Positions 50,401-63,668 are shown, numbered from the stretch's first letter. The stretch is DNA of 64,000 nucleotides from Hybos culiciformis (GCA_964007475.1 OZ023274.1:40169860-40233859); one strand, 5' to 3'. The notes: generated by a model not told the origin, from the letters alone. Program-made: numbers and translations.

Positions 50401-50796
50401 ATATTGCACAGAAAGAAGCGTAATTTCTAGACCTTTAATTTAAGCCAAAAACGGAGGTTCTCCGAGGTCTGGAGCCGGAGTAATGAACAAAAAACCAGCC
50501 CAAAGTCAACATTTTTAGTGTTAAAATTAGCGGGTTTAATCACCTTATCGTTTTTTTCTCCGGATCTAGCAAACCGATTTGCATAAATATTGCACAGAAA
50601 GAAGCGTAATTTCTAGACCTTTAATTTAAGCCAAAAACGGAGGTTCTCCGAGGTCTGGAGCCGGAGTAATGAACAAAAAACCAGCCCAAAGTCAACATTT
50701 TTAGTGTTAAAATTAGCGGGTTTAATCACCTTATCGTTTTTTTCTCCGGATCTAGCAAACCGATTTGCATAAATATTGCACAGAAAGAAGCGTAAT
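44440..50796. repeat. 186-bp satellite array, 34 complete units
   Basis: Units of 186 bp (two of 187) recur from 44451, 44637, 44824, 45010 and so on to a partial unit at 50777 that runs into the gap. Copies look identical apart from single-base length changes in homopolymers (an extra A near 44724-44730 and an extra T near 45713-45721). Each unit contains GCACAGAAAGAAGCG, a perfect small hairpin CGGAGGTTCTCCG, GGTCTGGAGCCGGAG and CTCCGGATCTAGC, and is much less AT-rich than its surroundings. The first boundary at about 44440 is a diverged half-word (GATTTTATAAATATTGCAC). Such homogeneity indicates recent amplification or ongoing exchange, as in heterochromatic satellites. No spacers are present. 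Confidence 0.98.
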
Positions 50797-50996
50797 NNNN
50801 NNNNNNNNNNNNNNNNNNNNNNNNNNNNNNNNNNNNNNNNNNNNNNNNNNNNNNNNNNNNNNNNNNNNNNNNNNNNNNNNNNNNNNNNNNNNNNNNNNNN
50901 NNNNNNNNNNNNNNNNNNNNNNNNNNNNNNNNNNNNNNNNNNNNNNNNNNNNNNNNNNNNNNNNNNNNNNNNNNNNNNNNNNNNNNNNNNNNNNNN
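50797..50996. other. Assembly gap (200 N) inside or at the end of the satellite
   Basis: A fixed-size gap placed where the satellite is still in mid-unit. The true array is therefore longer than shown, and the right flank (50997 onward) is not satellite. Confidence 0.99.
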
Positions 50997-51239
50997 CCCT
51001 TATAAAATAATCTGATTGACTTTATATAGATGGTTTTAAAGAGAATTAAGACACCAATTCGATAATATTTAAAGTAGGCAATGAATAAATTAGGTTTTTT
51101 ATTTGAAATTAATTAAATCAATTTAAATGAAATTTCAAATTCTTGACACATTAAAGTCCAACAAATGATAAAAATTTTAATATAATATTAAATCGATTAT
51201 AGAAAATGATGAAAACCAATATTTGAAAATATATAGTAC
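50997..51239. other. Short AT-rich spacer
   Basis: AT-rich sequence right of the gap with no satellite homology and no other feature. Confidence 0.6.
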
Positions 51240-51390
51240 CAGAGATGATGGAAAATATGAAATGTCGCATTGGATGCTAAAAATTAATTTTTTTTACACT
51301 TTTTTTGCTTTTTTAATAATATATGAAAATAAAACAGTTTTAGTATCCAATGAGCAATGAGACATTTCTGTTTTCTATCATCTCTAACAG
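51240..51390. mobile_element. ~150-bp MITE
   Basis: An inverted repeat with arms starting AGAGATGATGGAAAA and continuing through GAAATGTC(G/T)CATTG to GGATGCTAAAA. The right arm, read in complement, has AGAGATGATAGAAAA, an extra 7 bp and GGATACTAAAA. The centre is T-rich. No secure target duplication was identified. It encodes nothing. Confidence 0.65.
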
Positions 51391-52604
51391 TACGTAATCA
51401 ATATGTAGATATAATTTGTATAGTCATCAAATCATAATACAACTTGACTGACATGTGTTATTTGATAATTTATTTATCTTCGATGAAATACAATGAATAT
51501 ATAATGAAAATTCTAATTTTACTATATAATTAGAGTGCGATCCCAAACTGAGACTATTTCAAAACATGAAATATTCCTTTTTTGCTAAAGAAAATTTCTT
51601 GTTCTTAAAAAATCGAGATAGCTTGACATTACATCCGTATCATCTGTAACGTCTGCATAAATTTTCGATTTTTCGTTTTCTTAAAAGTGAGGCTCACTTA
51701 AAACTACACCTATAAACTGAGATTGTTATGGAAAATTTAAATTTTGTTTTTGCAGATTTTAAAAAATAGAATAGCATTTCGGAAAGATTTTTACTTCAAA
51801 AAAGTTTCATTTATAAAATAATAGCTATGAAATCGTATCGTGCCAAAACTAGAAATTAAAATAATATTTCTGTTTCTAAGATATAATAACAGCAATTTTC
51901 AATCACGAGAAAAATCATAAAGGAGGACAACCCTATGTTAATACATTACCCCTATTATATAACTAAGTACTGTGGATGCATGGGAAATGACTTGATTACG
52001 CTCCCAATTATTTGTTTCTCTAACTTTTGACTCAATTAAGGATGTTAAATTTCATCTAACTAACAAAATTATAATTATTGTTTTTTAGTTTAATTTAAAA
52101 CTTATATAATAATCACACCATAAAATTTGTCGTCTTTCAATTAAGAAAAATCTGAATTTTAAACTTTACTCATAGATTCAATTAAAATGCAAATGTTTAC
52201 GTTATTATTTAAAAAAAGTTTTTCTTTAGGAAAATAAATGATGTTTCATGGTTCTCGCTTTTTCCTTTAAAATTAAAATGTTTATGCTTAAATAAATTTC
52301 ATTATTACACTTCCATATAAAAATAAAAAAATAACTTCCTCTCGAAAATGAGACAACATATTATGGAAACAAAAAAAAATAATTAAAATTAAATTGATGA
52401 TGGTTTGAAATTATATATATTTAAATTTAAAATTTCATGATAAGTTTTATTTCGTTTTTGATCGCAAAAACAACATTATGTGACTATAGGCCAATCCCTA
52501 AAATGTCGATGCAAAAAAGAGATTATTAAATATCAAAAAAAAAAAAGAAGTAGTTACTTATATAACATATAGTCTATCTATAATCTATCTGTGTCAATGT
52601 GAGC
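51391..52604. other. AT-rich spacer, no gene seen
   Basis: AT-rich DNA with no recognised feature. Confidence 0.6.
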
Positions 52605-52712
52605 AATCCGGTCGGAAAAGATTGGGTAACCTACCTCAGTGAAGTAGACGGATGACGACTGCGAAGGGAGATCTTCGGTTTCATAAGCGAAACGGCTCAT
52701 TTTTTAAATGAG
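52605..52712. other. Unidentified GC-richer island, structured
   Basis: A ~108-bp block stands out from the AT-rich surroundings. It contains GAGCAATCCGGTCGG, GGGTAACCTACCTCAG, AAGTAGACGGATGACGAC, the small hairpin GAAGGGAGATCTTC and CGAAACGGCTCATTT. It has no A/B boxes, no open frame of note and no match I can name. It could be the 3' end of a retrotransposon or a small noncoding RNA. Confidence 0.4.
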
Positions 52713-55700
52713 AAAACAAATTAGCGAATATTATGTGTGTGTATTTATATATGTTCTATCTATTATTATATATGTTTATAAATATAAATTAAATATTCTG
52801 TTTTTGATTGCAATTTTATTTTTGATTTAAACTTTGATATTCTTATGTATATACGATTTTATTTTTAATTATTATTCTTTTAATAACAATTTTTCAACTT
52901 TGACATTATTATGTTTTTTTTTTATTTATGATTTTCATTATTTCTTTCATTACAATTTTTTAGATGAGATTTTATTTTATTTTTTCATTCAAGAAATTCA
53001 CTTTATTTTTATTTCATACAAAAAAGAAAAGAGTAATGAAAACATAAATTGAATTGACTTCTTTTTTTTTCTTTTAATTGAAAATAAAATTATGTTCTTG
53101 ATTAGTTCATTTCTAATCGGTAAAATTTTTTTAGGATTAAACTGTCAATATTTTATGTTTTTTCTAACGTATGAAGATGAATATAATAGAGATATCTTTT
53201 TTGATTTTGTATGTTTAGATACATATAAATGTATAGCTTGTGCTTGTGTTGTAAATATGTCAATCTTTATTGAAAAAAGAAATTGTCAAATAAAATACAT
53301 AAAATCTATAAATAATAAATGCAAATTCTTTTTTAATTTTCGTAATTATAGCTTAATATTTTAGTATTATGACTCTTTAATTTTTGGCAGATAACTGTCG
53401 AGTGAATTGAGTCGTCGACTTACTTTAAAATTTGTGATAATTCTTTCATTTTGAAAAACATGGTTTCAAACGTGACTTAATGTTACACAAATCAAATTTT
53501 CAGAAATTCTAAACCTAACAAGCAAAATAAATTAATGTCGACCCAGTTTTGCTCTACTAAACTTAAAATTTCTCATTAACAAGAATTAATATTATATATA
53601 AAAAACTTGTTCTTAAATTTTTATTAAACTGGAATTCTAACGTTCTAATTTTGTTCAATGGAAATATCTGATTTTTAATTACTATTTCTATATATACGTA
53701 TACCTAGTAATTTATACGTATAATACATAATATTGAGGCAGGAATTTCAATTTGCATTCATAACCTAAAGAATTTATTTTTTTTAAAGATATGCTAAATA
53801 TGCAATTCTCAACAATTATATAGAAAATTAAACAAAATTATAGTAATTATTACCCTTATCTAGTTATATTTTGTACGTATATATAAATATATAATTAAAA
53901 TCTTATGCTAAAACTCTCTTTTAAATTTAATTCAATTTTTAAATTCAAATTATTTTCCAGTAGAGTTTTGATTATAAAATTTAGTTTTTAACAATTTGCA
54001 GCCGAATAAATATTATATTTTAACTCGAAAATATATGCTGAGTAACAGCTTTCTAGAATTTCAACATTGTAAAGAAAAATCTCAAGATAGGTGTTTAAGA
54101 ATTTAGAGACACTTAAAAATCTTGTTCAGTTTCAAATCCAAATAGCTGGAACTTTATTAAAAACATTATTAGAGTGTATTTGATGCTTAAAATAGTTGAC
54201 GTCAAGCTCACGTATACATGATATTACTGAATTTCTACTAAATTTATGATTTTTATGTAAATTCATCATTGTTGCTTTGTTTATTCCCTGAGTAAATTGT
54301 TATATGAATAAAAAAAATTATTTTTAATCTAATTTTTAATGATAAAAAAAGGGCAATGACTGTACGTTTCCGTGAATTTAACACAAAAAAAAATCTTAAG
54401 CATTTTAATGATATTTTCTTATAAAAAAAAATTTAATTTTACAAAAAAAGGACTAATAAGGATCCAGTTTTTTTTATAAAAAATTCAAAAAAAAGATGTA
54501 TAACATATCGCTCATTCACAAGAAAAATGTTTCAATTCAGTATTTTAAAGATTTTTAAGTTGAACTTAAGTAGAATAACTTATTAATTGAGAAAAAAATT
54601 AATGAAGGAGTTAAATGCCTATTAAGATAAGATTACTTTGCCCCAATTTAGAGAAAGGTGATCTAACTAGGAGGGCTTTTTTTTTCTTTTGGGTTAAACA
54701 TGGGAAAAGGCAATAAAAAGTCCGTTAAAGTAATTGCAGCTTTTATATCGTTCTTAGATTAACCGCTTTTCATATATATAAAACATACATTTCTATTATT
54801 ATTATACATAATTGTAACAAAAAATTATTTTTACTAATATGTATTAGAATTTCGAATTATGTTGTTTTTCTTACAAATAAGCGACATTTACATTATCTCT
54901 ATATAAATATATAAAAACAGTAAATAATATATTTGATCATTACATTAAATACGTGACTTCATCTAATTTTATCTTCCGGCATATTAATTTCACTTCAAAT
55001 GACCAATGCTATTTATTTCGATTAAAATTTTACTACTTTCCACATAATATAATTCTATGGTAAATATAGAAGATATCTTCATTTTAAAAATAAAATAAAA
55101 TGGATATAACAATTAAGGATATTAGGTATCTATATTATAATATAATATACTTAACGCACCAAAAATAAATTTCTGAACATAAAAATTTTATTCTTGTAAA
55201 TGTTAAACAAAAAAATGTTTACTCTTTTATTAAGTGTAATTTCAAAATTAAATAATAAAAATAATAATAATAATAACTAAATATACAAAATAAATATTGA
55301 TTTATGTATGTTGAAAATTGGAGTTTTTATATAATTTTTTAAAGCCCGAGAAATAAAATATTTCTCCAATAACCAAATAAATTTATTTTTGATTCAATTG
55401 AATTGTAACGATTTAACAATTAAAATAATAATAAAAAAACAGAAATTTCTCCAGCAATTAAATTGCAATTATACTTTATTCTGCCGTACATACTTCAAAT
55501 TAAAATTATATTTATTACAGTCTCAAAAGTTTCTCAAATTAATGAAGAAATAATTTTGCCAACAGGTTAAAGTTTGGCTTATAAAATTGGTCTTAAGCTT
55601 TAACTATTTTACATCGCTTAAAAGACTTTCATCCAACGATTAAGGGTCAAATATTAAATTTTAATTAGACTTGAACCAAAATTTAAATTTATACACAGCC

Positions 55701-57148
55701 CGGTTATGTAATATAATAAAAAAAGGTGTATTTTATAATATTTATAATATTTATAATATTTAATATTTATAAGATATACAATCTGGATCAAATGTCTAAA
55801 AACAAATAAAAAAAAAGAAAAAAAAGACGGAAAAAATATACATAATATACTGTGTATACATATTTTATGTATACCTACATATTATATTTAGGGTCACGCA
55901 ATAATTGAATTGCTAATGGACCAAAAAAGAAATTTATTGCAAATGCCGTCGTAATTTTTTATTACAACCTCGATTACAATATAACATAATACATAATATA
56001 TACAAAAATATTTTTCGGTATTTTGGGTTTACTTTCGCGAACAAAAATAAATACCTACATAAAGTATTGTTTACTTTATTAGCATTCTTTTTTTTGTCAT
56101 AACATAATTTTCACATATTATAACGAATTAATATTATTTATTAAAAAATATTGGTTTGGACATTTATTAATTATAGTCCCTTGACAGGAAATAAAAAGTT
56201 AATAATAACTCAAAGACAAGAAAGAAAGAAAATGTTATAAAATACAAACGTACGTTACTTATATATAGGACAAAATACAAAATGTCAAAGAGGATGTTGA
56301 AATTATATCAAAAAAAATAAAATTCAAAAAATATTAATAATAAGAAAATACTCAGAATTTGAATAAGAACTAAAAGCTCTTATCGATTTCGCTGCAAATC
56401 ACTTGGAATGTCATATTGTACTAGATTTTTCTGGATATATACTAAGTTATAGCTATCTCTAGATAAACTGGACTGGATAATGATGAAATATTTAATGTTA
56501 AAAAAATCAAAAACTTCAAACATTTTTAATATTGAGATGCTATTCTCAAAAATAGATTTAAAAATTATTATCTTATAAACTTTGAAGCTGCATAAATCAT
56601 ATTTTAATAAATTTTCATAAACTAAGTATATGCATAACTATAGGTTCGCGAATAGAAAATTTCTCATTACAGAACCAAAATATAAATTATTATCATAAAA
56701 TTAAGTTATGATTTCAAATAAAAATTGCTCTTTAGAAATACATTTTGTGACAAAAATCATATCAAATATTTCAGTTGTCCACTTAAAGTGTTGTTGTTAA
56801 AACACTAGGCCCTTCACAACTTACAAGATTTATTTATTTTTATATTAATAGAAACTTTTATTTCATCAAACAGAAATCTATAGGTTTTGTAATAATCCAA
56901 ATTTTAATTTTGTATCATTTTTCTTTTATATCATAACTTGAAAAGTCATTTCATAAAAATTTACCAAAAATATTAAGACATTAAGGCATATAACTGTACA
57001 TATATTTTTGAATGAAAAGCCCACAAAATTTAATGTACAAAAAAAACCACACATTAATTCAATAATTTTCTGTTGAAATATTCTACAGCCTTGCGAGTGT
57101 GTGATGTCCTTTTTTTAACAAGAGCAGTTTTACGATACTTTTGAATAA
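52713..57148. other. AT-rich spacer, no gene seen
   Basis: About 4.4 kb of AT-rich DNA. It has an (ATA)n run near 55256-55276 and a (TATAATATT) tandem near 55733-55765. Open frames at 52834-53052 and 53092-53364 have the composition of translated AT-rich DNA and no domain. Confidence 0.6.
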
Positions 57149-57683
57149 TAGTAGATTATTGTATATGTAAACTAAATTTGTTATTAATTAAGAGTTCTGT
57201 ATACACAAAAATACATTCACACGAGTCAATACTTATATCACGAGACCGAAGGTCGAGTGATATAAATTGACAAGTGCCAATGTATTTTTGTGTAAATACA
57301 GAACGAGTTGTATAACAAATTTTGTTTACATATCCAATATACTGTTTTAATGCGTAGGGGAGAGGTAGTTGCAAAGAGATAATATTTTTTCTACTCATTT
57401 TTTCTCATTTTTTTTTTGTATTTGGCTGTATTGAAATATTGTGAGAGATATTATGTTTGTTTAGGTATTACGTAATATTCAATACGAAACATCTAAATGA
57501 TTTCATTATTTACGCTGATGCTTCTAAATTTTTTCATTATATACGCTGATGCATCTAATTTTTTTCATTATTTACGCAGATGCATCTAAATGATTGCATG
57601 TGTATTGACGCATATAATACTCCATTTAGTGATCTAAATTCTATAGCACTAAATACAACATAACGATCCCCAACGCATTAAAA
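57149..57683 (-). repeat. Repeat family R, copy 3 (reverse, internally deleted)
   Basis: In reverse orientation this copy begins with the right terminus TAGTAGATTA, contains the long hairpin (57149-57346) with the inner stem ACGAGACCGAAGGTCGAGTG, and ends with the left terminus GCATTAAA. Most of the middle is missing. A 31-bp unit (TTTCATTATTTACGCTGATG plus CATCTAAAT) is repeated three times at about 57491-57592. The open frame at 57156-57398 lies in the hairpin and is not a gene. Confidence 0.78.
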
Positions 57684-59197
57684 TATATTAATTGGATCTA
57701 AATTTTAAATATAACATTAAAAAATTAAATAAATTTTTAACTCAAATGATTTTTACACAAAAAATTATATTCACAAGAAGGAAATTTATCAATTCTTTTC
57801 ACAATTTCTTTGAGGTTTAATTCTCACTTACAAAGCGAAAATCAGTTATAAAAATCCTGTCTGTTATTAATTCGTAACCTTTTTCCCTTTTTTCGAAACA
57901 AAATAGATAAATAAATTGATAAATGAAAAAATTTAGTTCGAAACAAAATTCAATCATTTCTTTTGTTTAACTACCAAATAATGTTTCCTGAAATTGTTTT
58001 TACATAATATCTGAAATATTTGTTAAGAAATCTATTATACACAAGTCAATGTTTTCTTTAATCTTTAGAAAAGAAATTTTTTTTATGTACTTGTATATGA
58101 AGGACCCGAAATAAGCATAACGATTTGTATATGCTATTTTTTTTTTTTTTTTTGGGATACAAAAATATGTACAAATTAAAGCAAATATAAAAAATTATAT
58201 TAAAATTAAATTCTTTTATATTTGTGGTTTCCGGCTAGAAATTTGGATGTACTCAAATAAATATATATGTATACCCAAACATGTATTTAAAGAATTTTTA
58301 TAAAAAAAAATTGTTAATATTATATAAAAAACAAAAATTATAATTCATTTTGATTTTAAGCTTTAATTTAAAATTTTGTTTTTTACAAATTTTTGTTTTC
58401 TGGATAACGAAACCACGAATGTAACATTATTATTTTTTTAAATAAAATAGATGTGTAACAAAATCGCAAATATATATTATCCATATAAAAATAGAATTGA
58501 AAATGTTAATATTTCGTATGTAGCTACATACAATAAAAAAATAATTCTTTTGAGATTCAGAACTAACAAAATAACAATAAATTATAAAGCAAACAGAAAA
58601 TGAACTATCCAAGTCCAAAAAAATAATGTTAATGTTAAATTTTGAGTAGTTTTGGGATAAAGAAAAAAACTTGTTAGTATACTATTTTAGTAGCAAACAA
58701 AATTCAATTGATAAAAACTAATTAGACAGAAATTTGTGAAACCATGGCATGGCATATTAATTATGATTTTAATTTAAAATGTTACTCCATTAAGGACATA
58801 CAAAGAATATTTTGTAAAGTTTATCAAATAAGAGAAAAAAGCTACAAATATATTGAAAACAAAAATAAAATTCACCACATCAAGTATAATCATTTAAAAA
58901 ACTTTATTACACTGATACAGACATTGAAGAGGCATTTCGAAAAAATATATTTTAAATTAAATTACTGAAACTTTTACAATCTTTAAGCTTAAAAGAAAAA
59001 CATTTTCAATAATTTAATTGGAAAAGTTTAATTTTTAAAGAATATACAATTTAGAAAATTTTGTATAAAATAAATCTTCATTCAATTTACATAATTTTTA
59101 TATAAATATTATTATTATTATTTATTTTTTTTTAAATATATGTATATTTTCAATAACAAAAAATCTTTTTTGAGTTGTAAACTTTTCTTTAAAAATT
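57684..59197. other. AT-rich spacer, no gene seen
   Basis: AT-rich DNA. The frames at 58430-58618 (minus) and 58744-58968 (plus) show no domain and are biased to lysine, isoleucine, tyrosine and asparagine. Confidence 0.55.
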
Positions 59198-60540
59198 TTT
59201 AATGCGCATGTCTTCGGTAAGTTGTATTTACATTCGCAAATTTAGCTCGGTAAATGGTCCATTACATGCATCAATACACATGCAATTATAGAGGAATGTA
59301 AATTGTATTTACATTTCCCTGTGATGTAAATTGTATTTACATTGCTCTATATTGTATTTACATTCTTCATTTTCAACTGCGTAATACTATAAACAAAAAT
59401 AATATCACTCACACTCACAATATTTCAATACAGACAAATACCAAAAAAAAAAAAAAATTGCAAATGTATACCTCTCACATGCATCATATCAATGTCAATC
59501 AAAGCTTAGTTTATAATGCTAAAATCTAAATTTTCCCTCTGAGCTAATCTATATTTTCCCTCTGAGCAAACAAAAAAAAAAAAAAGAACCAATAAAAAAA
59601 TACGCGGCTATTTTTTTTTTTTCTAAAAAGCGGCCAGTCGATCAGTCGATGAATTTTCTTAACATGTGTTTCAATCTACTATTTTTAAAGGATCTTCGAA
59701 CCTCTACTACTAAATTTTTAAACGAGTGTGGTTGGATTTTAGTACAAAAATTTAAACCACACTTCAAAAATTGGACTTATTTTTATTCAAAAAAACAAAA
59801 TGAATAAAAATAGAACAATGGTAACCCTGAAAATATATTTGTTGTCATTATAAAGTTTGCTGTGATTGTCAAATGTCAAGTAAGAATTTTTTTTTCTTCT
59901 ATCAACAAACAAAGAAAATGGCAGCATCAAGGAGATTATTTATTGTAAATATAAATTATAATTATATAATTATTATTTGATTTTATTTTTAATTATAAAA
60001 AAAATAATTATAAAATTATTATTATTTTTTTTAATAATTAAAAATAAAATTAAGTAAAATTTAAGAAGACCATTATTTCCTAAAATAATAAAAAAAAAAT
60101 TAGTAATTTTTCTAAAAAAAAATTATTCGATTTTTTTTTTTGCAAAAAAGAAAATGAATAATTTTTTTTTGGAAAAATTACTAATTTTTTTTTTAATATT
60201 TTAGGAATCTTCCGGTTTGAAATCATTTCGATAAATAAATAAACTTCCTTATTAAATTTTATTTCCTTGCTTCATTTTGAACTTTTTTGTTTATTTTTTT
60301 CATTATAAATGTATTGTTTTCAACTCCCTCTCACATGCACATTAAAGCAGTATACAATACATGTTAATCAAATTTGTTATACAGCTCGTTTTGTATACAC
60401 ACAAACATATAGACACTCGTCAATATTATATCACTCGACCTTCGGTCTCGTGATATAAACATGACTCGTGTCTATGTGTTTGTGTGTATACAAAACTCGC
60501 AAGAATAACAAATTTTCTTAAAATGTATTGTAATCTACTA
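59198..60540 (+). repeat. Repeat family R, copy 2 (uninterrupted, 1.34 kb)
   Basis: The most complete copy. It starts TTTAATGCGCATG, shares TCGGTAAGTTGTATTTACA, AAAGCGGCCAGTCGATCAG and AACTCCCTCTC with copy 1, has CATGCACATTAAA at about 60335, and ends with a hairpin (about 60350-60540). The hairpin tip is a strong stem around CGACCTTCGGTCTCG. An extra inverted AT-rich segment (about 60100-60200) is absent from copy 1. At about 59826 it shows the site where copy 1 carries the 864-bp foldback. It is noncoding. Confidence 0.87.
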
Positions 60541-63022
60541 TAAATTATAAATTATGGAACACAATTTTTATTTATACATTGCCTATAATTAAATTAATTA
60601 TAATGTACTTAACCCTAAAACGCCAGTCTAGACCCAAAATAATTCACATATTTCAATATTTACTATTATTTACTTACATGTTCAAATTTTTACTCATTCT
60701 ACCAAAGAATATAAGTTTAGGAATATTGTATCAACCTATTCGTCGTCTTATTTTCCTCCATACTTGTTCAGGAAATGGTCTTCCAGAATTCACCGTGAAG
60801 TGATACTTGTTTGAAATGAAAATGAAATAAAATTATTTAGTCAATAAATTCCATTTTCATTATTCCAGATATTTCGAGTATTACCACTTTAAACAAAAAT
60901 TAAAGCTAATATTCTCTAAGTTAAACATTTATAATTTAACACTCATTTGGCAGAAAACTTTCTAGAACCAAAGAATAAATAAGAATAATGCATCAAAAAT
61001 TTTTAAGGCATTAAAGGTAAGGTTACCTCAAAATAAATGTACTTAAATAATTGCATACTACTTATTCATATACTTAGATACATGTATATATTTGTGTACT
61101 ATGCAAATATTACTCAAACAACAAAAAGTCATATCCCCTTAAATGTCAAGAGTACTTGAACCACGAAGCGCAAAAAATACATATGTATATGTACATTATT
61201 ATTATTATTTTTATTTTTTGAATGAAGCCTGTGTAAAATATTTTGAACTGATTTTCATAAAAATTAATGTTCACGTTTTCACAAACAAAAAAAAAAACTG
61301 AATTCACTTACAAACTATATATAAAGTACTTATGTACATATTTTGCCTTTACTTATTGGATGAGGGGCGTTCAAACTAAAAGTGGTTTAGCTGCAAATAA
61401 TAAAAACAAAATAGAACACTCAGTTGAATTAAATCGAGTCTTGAAAAAAGGAAAAAGAATTTGAAACAAGTCCTTAAAAAATTTCATAAATTGACTGATT
61501 TTATTATAATCGTTTTTTTCCGAAAAATCTTGAACCTATTTTGCTACGGATGAAGCACTATGCCCACCAACACTGCATATATAGGTATATGGAAAACCTT
61601 TTCTGTATGTTGAATGAAGCATTTTTATTATTCATCATCATTATAGTATAAAATATTTTTTACAAAATTTTTTAAGTAAATATTTTACGAAATTTTCTTC
61701 ACAAGATGAATTATTTTTTAACCCAATTTCGAAGAATCTTAACATTATTAATGTAAAAACATTAAATAACAAGATGAAAATATAAGTTTAAAGAAATTCA
61801 AAATTGCAACTTTTGATCATTTTGAAATCGAAGATTGTAATCTTTGTTTTAATTAATTATAAGAAGGACGAAAATGAAGAGCCAAAATGAGAGTTTGATA
61901 ATTCAGTCAAACTACCATGAATTCGAGTTAATATATATGATAATTATCGTGAGTCTTTAAAATCTAAGCGAACATTCATTTTTTTAACTTTGAAGCAGAA
62001 AAGAAAAGAAAATTTTTCTTGACTGGATTATTAAAAAATTGTTCAAAGTTTTGTTTTAGCTCGAAACAGCATAAATTATCGGCTTCAAACACAGTATAAA
62101 AAAAAATCATACGAGTAGAACAATTATTTTTTTTTCATTCCATTTTTGTTTTTTATATTTTATTTAATAAAATGATATTAATGTCACAAGCTTTTCTGAC
62201 AACCTAAACAATTTCTGCATTGTAAATAATTTTTTTTTTTAACTAAATTTTTCTTATTTTTTGTTCAAAAATTATAATATTTCATAACATTTTATTTCGA
62301 AATATTTATTTAACCACATTACGTCAAGTAACTATTTTATTGACTGTGTCTCCTCAGTAGGGAAAATCCTAAATATAATACAAATTTTCATCATGAATAT
62401 ACAGATATAAAATTTCTGAAAATATATATAAATAAGTGTAAGGTTTATGTTAAGTGGAAAATTACTATTTTTGGTATGTTCTTTAAGTTGTTATAACAAT
62501 TTAGTATATACTACTCTCTTTAATAGAAAGATATCACGTTTCTTTAAATATGAAAGAAGATTTATAAAAATAAAAAAAAATAAAATTTAAGGATAATACA
62601 TAATTATAAGCATAATTATATATATATTTTATACTATTTTAAGAATAATTTTATTCCATCACGTCCTTTCTACACATTTTATAATACTTTTTAGAGTATA
62701 TAGTTTATTTGGATTTTTGTTTTATTTATAAAGACAAGATTTGTTCAATTTAATAAAATGTAAATAATAACTTAATATTTAGACAAAATATGTAAGACCG
62801 AGAAGTTGAATAAAAAAAATATATATGCGGAATTTTGTTTTTAAAATTATATTGAATTTGAAAATTGAATTGCTTGAATTTATTCGATCTTTGAATTCAC
62901 ACAAACATTAAAAAGAAGTTTACAAAAATTTCTTTGACTGACTGTAAATCTTTGAAACAATATTTTTTAACAATATTTTAACTTCCGAATTATGTTAGCT
63001 GAAAAAATATTGTGAGCTTGTC
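60541..63022. other. AT-rich spacer, no gene seen
   Basis: About 2.5 kb of AT-rich DNA. Open frames at 60579-60803 and 61267-61464 have no domain. No repeat or RNA gene was recognised. Confidence 0.55.
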
Positions 63023-63112
63023 CAGGCCCGGTCCTAGCTGATTCGGCGCCCTGTGCCGATTTTGAAAATTGCGCCCATAAGCATAGTATAAGTCATTTTC
63101 ACGTCACCATTG
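63023..63112. mobile_element. Orphan hAT-like end
   Basis: CAGGCCCGGTCCTAG followed by GGCGCC resembles the left end of the element at 24963 (CAGGCCCGGCTCG, then GGCGCC). No matching right end or second target-duplication copy is visible before the window ends, so it is a truncated or interrupted copy. Its right limit is uncertain. Confidence 0.5.
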
Positions 63113-63120
63113 AGGTAGAC

Positions 63121-63668
63121 CAGGCCTGGGCAACCCAAAACATAAGCGAGCCAATTTTAAGAAATATCAAAAATTAAAGAGCCGCAAATTTTTTTAATAA
63201 TTATAAATGTATATAAGAAAATCAATATATTTAATTTTTGATTTATATACCGTTTTAAATTATTAAAAATTAAATAAAACAATAATTTTGATTTATAATT
63301 ATGAATTTTATACATAGTTGAAAATATATAATTCTTCAAAATTAATTGTAATTTTAATGATGACACCCTTAATTGATTTGTTCAATTCTCGTCGGTCATT
63401 GAAACTCGATGTTTATTTTTACAAAATAATAAAAATTCTTTATTTGTAGTTTACAGTGGAAAAAGAATTCTTGATTTGTAGTTTAGGGTGCAAGAAAATT
63501 CTTTATTTGTAGTTTAGAATGAAAAAAGTTTAAGCCGGATGAAAAAAAAAAATTTGTCAGAATTGTTTCTTCGAGCCGAATGCAGTGTAAAAAAAAAAAT
63601 GATTTCTGGAGCCGCATAAATTTATGTTATGAGCCGTATGCGGCTCAAGAGCCGCAGTTTGAAGTCTG
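63121..63668. mobile_element. hAT-like non-autonomous element (548 bp)
   Basis: The left end is CAGGCCTGGGCAACCC; the complement of the right end starts CAGACTTCAAACTGCGGCTC. Both sides carry GAGCCG words (GAGCCGCAAATTT on the left, AAGAGCCGCAG on the right), as in common animal hAT ends. Flanks AGGTAGAC (63113-63120) and AAGTAGAC (63669-63676) form an 8-bp duplication with one mismatch. Inside is a three-copy 31-32-bp tandem repeat around AATTCTTTATTTGTAGTTTA (about 63430-63527). It is noncoding. Confidence 0.8.

Noticed and set aside
44440..50796. Regular repeats as a possible CRISPR array
   Set aside because: The 186-bp units are contiguous and identical with no variable spacers, in an insect-like genome; this is satellite DNA.
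50765..51015. Open frames across the second gap
   Set aside because: They are almost entirely N and begin inside the satellite.
51235..51392. AGTAC as target duplication for the short MITE
   Set aside because: The right-hand copy overlaps the apparent element end and the arms are offset, so the match may be chance.
52605..52712. Possible rRNA fragment
   Set aside because: CGAAACGGCTCATTT resembles a piece of 18S rRNA at a glance, but the flanking bases do not continue the match.
53092..53364. 90-codon open frame as a small secreted or membrane protein
   Set aside because: Composition is that of translated AT-rich DNA, with no convincing signal peptide, domain or codon bias.
58744..58968. 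74-codon open frame as a gene
   Set aside because: Dominated by K, I, Y and N without motif; sits in featureless AT-rich spacer.
61350..61385. GAGGGGCGTTCAAACT as a mariner-type end
   Set aside because: Only one occurrence; no inverted partner or TA-bounded structure found.
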